A DNA stretch of 10,723 bases, from assembly GCA_946540705.1 (NCBI GenBank), contig CAMNJD010000547.1, forward strand, positions 1 through 10,723, in the 5' to 3' direction. The notes beneath the pieces are model-generated. The model was not told the DNA's origin. It did no database searches and saw nothing but the letters and a program-made list of their open reading frames with translations. The position numbers and the translations under genes were made by a program. Source of the stretch: an uncultured Ruminococcus sp. GTDB taxonomy: Bacteria; Bacillota; Clostridia; Oscillospirales; Ruminococcaceae. Below are positions 5,837 through 10,723 of this stretch, piece by piece (the first letter of the stretch is position 1; the number at the start of each line of letters is the position of its first letter).

Positions 5837-7714
5837 ATGAATATTCTGGGTGAATTTGATGTTGCAGTGATCGGAGCCGGTCATGCCGGGATTGAAGCAG
5901 CGGTTGCTTCTGCCAAACGGGGATGCAAAACGGCTCTGTTCACCATATCGCTGGATCAGATCGGTAATATGCCGTGCAATCCGTCGATCGGCGGCAGTGC
6001 AAAGGGACATCTGGTGCGGGAAATTGATGCACTTGGCGGCGTTATGGGCGAGGCCGGTGATGCATGCTGTATTCAAATGCGAATGCTGAATTTGAGTAAA
6101 GGCGTTTCTGTTCACAGCCCCCGCGCGCAGGCCGATCGAGCAATGTACCACATACACACGAAGAAAATCGTTGAAAATACGAAGAATCTGTATGTAATTC
6201 AGGCGGAGATCGCTGATATAATGATAAGCGAGACGAATGAAGTAAAGGGCGTCATGAACAGCTTTGGCGGTGTGTACCTGTGCAAAGCCGCTGTAATCTG
6301 CGCCGGTACATTTTTGAACGGCCGGGTTTATATCGGAAAGCGAAGCCGTGAGAGCGGCCCGGATTCCTGCCTGCCGGCAAAGTATTTATCCGAAAATCTA
6401 GCGAAACATGGTGTCAGTCTGCGCAGATTCAAAACCGGAACGCCTTGCCGGGTGCATCGCCGCAGTATAGATTACACTCTGCTTCAGCCGCAGTTTGGTG
6501 ATCCGAATCCGCAGCCGTTCTCATTTATGGCAGAGAGGGGAAGCGTGCGGAATGATGCGGTCTGTTATATTGCGAATACGAATGCTGAAACGCATCGGAT
6601 TATCCGTGAAAATCTTGGAGAATCACCGCTTTACGGCGGCGTGATTCATGGTGTTGGGCCGAGGTACTGTCCGTCTATCGAGGACAAAGTAGTCAGATTT
6701 GCCGAACGCGAGAAGCATCAGATTTTTGTTGAACCAACCGGGATCGACTCGGAGGAAATGTATTTGCAGGGCTTCAGCACTTCATTGCCGGAGTTTGTGC
6801 AGGTTCAGATGTATCGTTCTGTTCGTGGATTTGAGCATATTGAGATCATGCGTTCGGCTTATGCGATTGAATATGACTGTATCAATCCGCTTTGTCTGCT
6901 GCATTCATTGGCTTTTCGCGATTATCACGGGCTGTTTTCTGCCGGGCAGTTTAACGGAACATCGGGATATGAGGAAGCCGCTGCACAGGGCTTGATTGCC
7001 GGAATCAACGCATCTGCGTATGTTTTGAATGAGCGACCGCTTGAACTGGAACGGAAAAGCTCGTATATCGGAACGCTGATCGACGATCTTGTCACGAAAG
7101 GAACAGATGACCCGTATCGCATGATGACAGCGCGGAGTGAATACCGATTGTCTTTACGGCATGCAAATGCAGATGCACGGCTGACACCGATCGGCCGCAG
7201 ATACGGCCTGATCTCTGACATGAGATGGAATGTGTTTGAAGGAAAAATGCAGCATATCCATGATGCGATTGAACAAATACAAAAACTGTCCGTCACACCC
7301 GGACAGGTGAATGAAACGCTTGCAAAACTCGGTACAACACCGATTACGCAGACAACAAAGCTCGAAACGCTGCTTCGCCGTCCGCAGGCGGATTTCCGGA
7401 CGCTGAGCACGGTGCTTGAGCTGCCGTTTGCGCTGAGCGATGCAGAAGCGGATGAGGTCGGCAATCAGATTCGGTATGCGCAATATATTGAGCGTCAGAA
7501 CCAGCAAAATAGTCATCTGGCTGAGCTGGAGCATGTCCGGCTGCCGCTTGATCTTGACTATGCCGCGGTTCACGGGCTTTCCTCTGAGGCAGCAGAAAAG
7601 CTCGGAAAACGCCGTCCGGAGCATCTGGCACAGGCTTCTGCAATTTCCGGCGTTTCGCCGGCGGATGTTGCAATCCTCATGACCTATCTGAAAGCGGGTG
7701 GCTATCATGGCTGA
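5837..7714 (+). CDS. mnmG: tRNA uridine-34 modification enzyme MnmG (GidA)
   Basis: MnmG is the FAD-dependent partner of MnmE in modifying tRNA wobble uridine. The 625-residue protein has the dinucleotide-binding GAGHAG at 13-18, GNMPCNPSIGG at 43-53 with the conserved Cys47, TGTPCRV near 200-206, and the family signatures GPRYCPSIEDK (second conserved Cys278) and AGQFNGTSGYEEAAAQG. The C-terminal helical domain ends SPADVAILMTYLKAGGY. ATG 5837 with GAGAGGGG just before it gives the normal family length. The frame stays open back to ATG 5729, but those 36 codons only translate the parS repeats (STWN and FHME patterns) and should not be annotated as protein. The end overlaps rsmG by eight bases. 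Confidence 0.97.
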   Translation: MNILGEFDVAVIGAGHAGIEAAVASAKRGCKTALFTISLDQIGNMPCNPSIGGSAKGHLVREIDALGGVMGEAGDACCIQMRMLNLSKGVSVHSPRAQADRAMYHIHTKKIVENTKNLYVIQAEIADIMISETNEVKGVMNSFGGVYLCKAAVICAGTFLNGRVYIGKRSRESGPDSCLPAKYLSENLAKHGVSLRRFKTGTPCRVHRRSIDYTLLQPQFGDPNPQPFSFMAERGSVRNDAVCYIANTNAETHRIIRENLGESPLYGGVIHGVGPRYCPSIEDKVVRFAEREKHQIFVEPTGIDSEEMYLQGFSTSLPEFVQVQMYRSVRGFEHIEIMRSAYAIEYDCINPLCLLHSLAFRDYHGLFSAGQFNGTSGYEEAAAQGLIAGINASAYVLNERPLELERKSSYIGTLIDDLVTKGTDDPYRMMTARSEYRLSLRHANADARLTPIGRRYGLISDMRWNVFEGKMQHIHDAIEQIQKLSVTPGQVNETLAKLGTTPITQTTKLETLLRRPQADFRTLSTVLELPFALSDAEADEVGNQIRYAQYIERQNQQNSHLAELEHVRLPLDLDYAAVHGLSSEAAEKLGKRRPEHLAQASAISGVSPADVAILMTYLKAGGYHG

Positions 7715-8414
7715 GATGGATTTTACGGCTTGTGCATCGCTGTTTTCGCGGTATCATCTTTCGCTTTCAATGGAATGCTATGAAAAATTGAACCGGTATG
7801 CACAAATGCTTACCGATGAGTCGCGTGTTCAGAATGTTACTGCCGTGCATGGAAATTCAGATATCTGGTGCCGGCATTTTCTCGATTCTGCGTACATTTT
7901 GAACCGGTTTCCCGACGGCGCATCAGTCATTGATATCGGCACCGGCGGCGGAATCCCTGGAATTCCGCTGGCAATTCTGAATCCGACACTACAGATTACG
8001 CTTCTCGACAGCGAATTGCGCAAAATTGAGTTTTGCGAGAGGGCGATTGCTGCGCTTGAATTGTCTGTCAGGGCAATCTGCGGCCGTGCTGAGGAGCTGG
8101 CTGCATCTGCGGCGTATCGTGAGCAGTATGATTTTGCCGTATCTCGTGCAATGGCAGCCGGTTCGATGCTTTCTGAGCTTGCGATGCCTTTTCTTCGCGT
8201 CGGCGGTACATTGATCGCGATGAAAGGGCGGAATTATGATCCGAATTTTGAACGGTTCGAGAGCGCGATTCCGCTTCTTGGCGGAGTATTGCACGAAGCA
8301 GAACAATATTCGATTGAAGGCGAGCAAAAGGCGCTGATTGCTGCGGATAAAATTGAGCCAACCGACCTGAAGTATCCGCGCCGGTTCGCAAAAATCAAGC
8401 GCAATCCGCTCTGA
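7707..8414 (+). CDS. rsmG: 16S rRNA (guanine-N7) methyltransferase RsmG (GidB)
   Basis: RsmG methylates N7 of a guanine in the 530 loop of 16S rRNA (G527 in E. coli numbering) using S-adenosylmethionine. Loss of this activity gives low-level streptomycin resistance in several species. The 235-residue product has VQNVTAV and HFLDS in the N-terminal part, the SAM-binding VIDIGTGGGIPGIP at about 74-87, YDFAVSRAMA, and the closing YPRRFAKIKRNPL typical of the family. ATG 7707 overlaps the mnmG stop (TGA 7712-7714). GTG 7698 and ATG 7716 are in-frame alternatives, and the upstream GCGGGTGG is a weak ribosome binding site, so coupling to mnmG is likely. In many Firmicutes noc or parA/parB follow; here parS-like sites and an LCP gene follow instead. 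Confidence 0.96.
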   Translation: MAEMDFTACASLFSRYHLSLSMECYEKLNRYAQMLTDESRVQNVTAVHGNSDIWCRHFLDSAYILNRFPDGASVIDIGTGGGIPGIPLAILNPTLQITLLDSELRKIEFCERAIAALELSVRAICGRAEELAASAAYREQYDFAVSRAMAAGSMLSELAMPFLRVGGTLIAMKGRNYDPNFERFESAIPLLGGVLHEAEQYSIEGEQKALIAADKIEPTDLKYPRRFAKIKRNPL

Positions 8415-8420
8415 ATCCGG

Positions 8421-8448
8421 CCGGATTGTTCCATGTGGAACAGTCCGG
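8421..8448 (+). repeat. 28-bp inverted repeat containing parS-like site 5
   Basis: The arms CCGGA and TCCGG add five pairs outside the 16-bp parS-like core, with one T/G position between. As RNA this could form a stem of about 13 pairs just after rsmG. No T-run follows, so any terminator role is uncertain. The left edge also forms a 14-bp perfect palindrome, AATCCGGCCGGATT (8414-8427). Confidence 0.6.
8427..8442 (+). other. parS-like site 5, centre of a larger inverted repeat
   Basis: TGTTCCATGTGGAACA is identical to site 1 and starts 13 bases after the rsmG stop. It lies exactly at the centre of a longer inverted repeat, because CCGGA (8421-8425) and TCCGG (8444-8448) flank it symmetrically. 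Confidence 0.87.
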
Positions 8449-8451
8449 CTC

Positions 8452-8460
8452 TGTTTCACG
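8452..8460 (+). other. parS-like half-site
   Basis: TGTTTCACG equals the first nine bases of the canonical B. subtilis parS. The second half is absent and the next full site starts five bases later. It may be a decayed site. Confidence 0.5.
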
Positions 8461-8464
8461 GCGT

Positions 8465-8480
8465 TGTTCCACGTGGAACA
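8465..8480. other. parS-like site 6
   Basis: TGTTCCACGTGGAACA is a perfect palindrome identical to site 4. Confidence 0.88.
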
Positions 8481-8488
8481 ACGAGAAA

Positions 8489-8504
8489 TGTTCCATGTGG
8501 AACA
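8489..8504 (+). other. parS-like site 7
   Basis: TGTTCCATGTGGAACA is identical to sites 1 and 5. It starts 24 bases after the start of site 6, the same step as between sites 2 and 3. Confidence 0.87.
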
Positions 8505-8572
8505 CGAATGATGAAGAATATTGAAGAAATAGTAACAATTTGATTCCAAATCAATACAGTGCGGAACAGGCA

Positions 8573-8601
8573 TTGACACAGCGGCGATTCAGCGGTATAA
8601 T
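8573..8601 (+). promoter_or_regulatory. Consensus sigma-A-type promoter of the LCP gene
   Basis: TTGACA (8573-8578) and TATAAT (8596-8601) are perfect hexamers with a 17-base spacer. Transcription should start near 8608. This makes the LCP gene a transcription unit separate from mnmE-mnmG-rsmG. Confidence 0.9.
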
Positions 8602-8734
8602 ATTGATGTAACGACTGTATTCTGAAGGATAGATGCGCAGGATCACGGCAAAAAATAAGCAGATATCTTCAGAAAACAGTCGGGACGCAATAAAAGCAGA
8701 GAGAATGCCTAACGGCAGCGAAAGGATGACGCAT

Positions 8735-10384
8735 ATGAGCAAACACAACGGAATGTCTGATACCCAGATCATTCCTGTCCCTAAAGTTCCTCCCGCGCAG
8801 GCGCCTGCGCAAAACCAAACGCCGAAGCGTCCGCCGACCGGCTCTGATCCGATGGCAGGCGCTCGGCAGCGCTCCGTTCAGCAGAACATGCAGATGCAGG
8901 GCGGCTCGCAGATAGGCTATCAGCCAATGGCCGGACAGCCGGTCAGCGGCTTCGGACAGCAAAGCCGTCAAACCGGTATGCAGTCCGGGCGGCAGTCCGC
9001 AATGCGGCAGCCCAGACAGAGCACCATGCGGCCGCAGCGAGATACCGGGATGCACCCGAACCGTCAGCCGCAGCGCCCAACCGGTGCCCCGCCGCAGGCC
9101 GGCCTTCGCCGCGCTTCGTGGGATGGCAATTACGGCGGTGCAGTACCGCCGCAGCCGCCCGTTTATGCGCAGCCCCCGGAGTTTCAGGACGAGGAACCGA
9201 CACCGAAGCGCCGACGGAAACGCCGCCGCAAAAAACATAGCTGCCTGCGGCGCATTGTTTGGTCGATCTTCAGCCTGATCTTCACGATTTTTGCAATCTA
9301 TTCGATCATCGCAATCATTGCGATCCGCAAAATTCAGCACGTTGAGACAGGTGAACGCCATTTGGTCGAAAATGCGGCACAGGCTGACAGCAATATTCGG
9401 AATATCCTGCTGATCGGCTCTGACTCCCGCGGAGATGAGCAGGGGAGAGCCGACACAATGATCCTGCTGAGCTTCAGTAAGTATAATAAAACGCTGACGA
9501 TCACCTCTGTCATGCGGGACAGCTATGTGAATATTCCCGGACACGGTGTGAACAAGCTGAATGCGGCCTATGCATACGGCGGCGCAACGCTGCTCATGGA
9601 CACGATTACAAACAATTTCGGCATTCGTGTTGATGACTATATCTGTGTGAATTTCAAGGCATTTGTTCATATTGCGGATGCAGTCGGCGGCTTCAAAATT
9701 GATATCACTGACCGCGAGGCGCAGGCAATCAATGTGATCCTTGAGAGCGAGGTCAACGGCATTATGGGCGACGATCCGAAATCGGATTTTCTGCCCAGCG
9801 GCGGCACATTCGTTCTCGACGGCAAGCAGGCGCTTTCCTATGCCCGCATCCGGTATGTCGGAAATGCGGACTTCGAGCGGACAGAACGGCAGCGCAAGGT
9901 GCTGAATCTGCTGCTTGATAAGCTCAAATTGCTCAGCCCGGGCAAGGTTTACAAGATCCTGAAACATGCAATGCCTGACCTTTCCACAAATATGAGCGGC
10001 GGAAGCCTCTACTGGCTCTCGCTGAAGCTGCCTTATCAGTTGATCTCATATGATATGCAGTCGCTTCGCCTGCCCGCGGACGGCACGTACAGTGATCAGA
10101 CGGCGCCGGACGGTCAGATGGTTCTGGCGGTCGATTTCAATGCGAACTATGCGATCTATCACGATGCCGTGACGCAAAAGGGCGGCATCCATGCAGAAAC
10201 ACAGACTGGAAGTGTAGAATATGGAATACAGACTCGCGGCATTTCAACTGCTGAAGCTCCTTCAGACGGAAACCGACCCGGCTCACCGTCTGACACAGCA
10301 GGAGCTTCTGGAACGGATGCAGTCGCGCTTTGGCGTGAAGCTCAGCCGCAAGACCCTGAAAGGGAATCTCGATCTGCTGCGTGA
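8735..10384 (+). CDS. LytR-CpsA-Psr (LCP) family cell-wall polymer ligase
   Basis: LCP proteins transfer undecaprenyl-phosphate-linked polymers such as teichoic acids or polysaccharides to peptidoglycan on the outer membrane face. The 549-residue product starts with about 155 cytoplasmic residues rich in Gln, Met, Pro and Arg. A polybasic block (PKRRRKRRRKK, 157-167), one membrane segment (about 173-197) and the LCP domain (about 221-390) follow. Visible signatures are NILLIGSDSRGDEQGRADTM with Asp230 and Asp240, TSVMRDSYVNIPG with Arg261, and FERTERQRKVL with Arg382 and Arg386. Start 8735 has AAAGGATG (8721-8728) before it. ATG 8633 is an in-frame alternative only about 25 bases from the predicted transcript start, with a poorly spaced GAAGGA. 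The last 55 or so residues are Ser/Gly/Pro-rich and overlap the next gene in another frame, so the true C-terminus is uncertain. Confidence 0.9.
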   Translation: MSKHNGMSDTQIIPVPKVPPAQAPAQNQTPKRPPTGSDPMAGARQRSVQQNMQMQGGSQIGYQPMAGQPVSGFGQQSRQTGMQSGRQSAMRQPRQSTMRPQRDTGMHPNRQPQRPTGAPPQAGLRRASWDGNYGGAVPPQPPVYAQPPEFQDEEPTPKRRRKRRRKKHSCLRRIVWSIFSLIFTIFAIYSIIAIIAIRKIQHVETGERHLVENAAQADSNIRNILLIGSDSRGDEQGRADTMILLSFSKYNKTLTITSVMRDSYVNIPGHGVNKLNAAYAYGGATLLMDTITNNFGIRVDDYICVNFKAFVHIADAVGGFKIDITDREAQAINVILESEVNGIMGDDPKSDFLPSGGTFVLDGKQALSYARIRYVGNADFERTERQRKVLNLLLDKLKLLSPGKVYKILKHAMPDLSTNMSGGSLYWLSLKLPYQLISYDMQSLRLPADGTYSDQTAPDGQMVLAVDFNANYAIYHDAVTQKGGIHAETQTGSVEYGIQTRGISTAEAPSDGNRPGSPSDTAGASGTDAVALWREAQPQDPERESRSAA

Positions 10385-10723
10385 GGCGGGGTATCCGCTC
10401 AATGCAGATCTGTCAGAATATGTCAGACCGGACGGCACTGCTGCCGTCCGGGAGACTGCATGGTATATGGAGCCGCAGCTTGAGCTGAGTGAGCTGCGGC
10501 TTTTGTATGACCTCCTGCACAGCATCCCGGCACTCCCGGAGAAGCAGCGGGACATGCTCTTTGAAAAGCTCTGCGCGAACACGCCGCACTGTCTGCCGGA
10601 CTGCACCGATACCGGCTGCAATGCCGTTGTACACCTGCACCGTCCGCCGGCAAAGCAGCTCCTGTATACGGTCGATGTGCTCTGTGAGGCGATCCGTGCG
10701 AACCGTATGGCAGCATTCACTTA
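10221..10723 (+). CDS. Partial WYL-domain transcriptional regulator
   Basis: The reading frame is open to the window edge and gives 167 residues, cut at the right end. The N-terminus (EYRLAAFQLLKLLQ, then LTQQELLERM, then KTLKGNLDLLREAGYPL) looks like a winged helix-turn-helix DNA-binding domain. A linker region with ELSELRLLYDLLHSIPALP and a segment beginning CEAIRANRMAAFTY, which resembles the first strand of a WYL ligand-sensing domain, follow. WYL regulators bind DNA and sense nucleic acid or other ligands; the target here is unknown. GGAAGTG (10208-10214) is a modest ribosome binding site. The first 164 bases overlap the LCP reading frame. Codon use and protein pattern favour this frame as real coding sequence in the overlap. 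Confidence 0.75.
   Translation, partial: MEYRLAAFQLLKLLQTETDPAHRLTQQELLERMQSRFGVKLSRKTLKGNLDLLREAGYPLNADLSEYVRPDGTAAVRETAWYMEPQLELSELRLLYDLLHSIPALPEKQRDMLFEKLCANTPHCLPDCTDTGCNAVVHLHRPPAKQLLYTVDVLCEAIRANRMAAFT

Larger units (their letters stand above)
8415..8734. other. Intergenic region: parS array, promoter and LCP leader
   Basis: This 320-base stretch between rsmG and the LCP gene holds three full parS-like sites and one half-site (8427-8504). It also has a short AT-rich inverted repeat (TTGATT 8540-8545 / AATCAA 8549-8554), a consensus promoter (8573-8601) and a leader of about 127 bases. The leader reads open in frame with the LCP gene from ATG 8633. I saw no parA/parB remnant and no RNA gene. 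Confidence 0.6.

Noticed and set aside
5523..5840. 105-residue open frame across the end of mnmE and the parS array
   Set aside because: It lies out of frame in mnmE and its tail is again parS sequence in translation; no ribosome binding site or family pattern.
4379..8414. Impression that mnmE, mnmG and rsmG are more AT-rich than jag and the LCP gene
   Set aside because: Sampled lines vary widely within single genes, and the conserved synteny argues against horizontal transfer; a proper sliding-window count would be needed.
8540..8554. AT-rich inverted repeat TTGATT-CCA-AATCAA upstream of the LCP promoter
   Set aside because: Short and possibly chance; no second copy near the promoter to suggest an operator.
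8669..9967. 432-codon minus-strand open frame opposite the LCP gene
   Set aside because: A shadow of the LCP coding frame, without domain pattern or start signals.

Overview
The window carries the conserved origin-proximal housekeeping cluster of a Gram-positive bacterium. All genes lie on the + strand, in the order lipoprotein, rpmH, rnpA, yidD, yidC, jag (khpB), mnmE, mnmG, rsmG, an LCP-family gene, and a partial WYL-type regulator. The rpmH-to-rsmG order is the classic Firmicutes arrangement next to the replication origin. The protein sequences (L34 and Jag style, a YidC without a large extracytoplasmic domain, a lipoprotein with a Ser/Glu-rich linker and a CBM4/9-like domain) suggest a class Clostridia anaerobe, probably Ruminococcus/Oscillospiraceae-like. 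That placement is inference from style, not from a search.

Layout. Positions 112-858 encode a predicted lipoprotein where dnaA might have been expected. A consensus promoter (929-957) and a leader hairpin (963-998) precede rpmH (1077-1211). A strong intrinsic terminator (1222-1259) follows rpmH, and rnpA starts 31 bases after it. The genes rnpA and yidD overlap by ATGA. A possible weak promoter precedes yidC (TTG start), and jag follows. A second terminator hairpin (4341-4368) ends 11 bases before mnmE. The genes mnmE, mnmG and rsmG follow, and rsmG overlaps the end of mnmG. A second consensus promoter (8573-8601) drives the LCP gene, whose 3' end overlaps the start of a WYL-type regulator that runs off the window.

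The most striking non-coding signal is a family of seven 16-bp parS-like palindromes, consensus TGTTCCAYGTGGAACA, plus one half-site. Four sit between mnmE and mnmG (5723-5822) and three sit after rsmG (8427-8504). They resemble the ParB/Spo0J centromere site (TGTTTCACGTGAAACA in Bacillus subtilis) but have CC/GG arms and often an asymmetric centre. No parA, parB or noc gene is in the window. These arrays probably mark the centromere region of the chromosome and account for the spurious N-terminal extension of the mnmG reading frame.

Functionally the cluster joins ribosome and RNA maturation (L34, RNase P protein, the MnmE-MnmG tRNA wobble-uridine modification pair, the 16S methyltransferase RsmG, the RNA-binding protein KhpB) with membrane protein insertion (YidC, YidD). 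Cell-wall polymer attachment (LCP) follows it. I found no mobile elements, CRISPR arrays, tRNA or rRNA genes, and no wholly new system. The points most worth a second look are the parS variant arrays, the LCP/regulator overlap, the RG-rich tail of KhpB and the two terminators placed directly before rnpA and mnmE.
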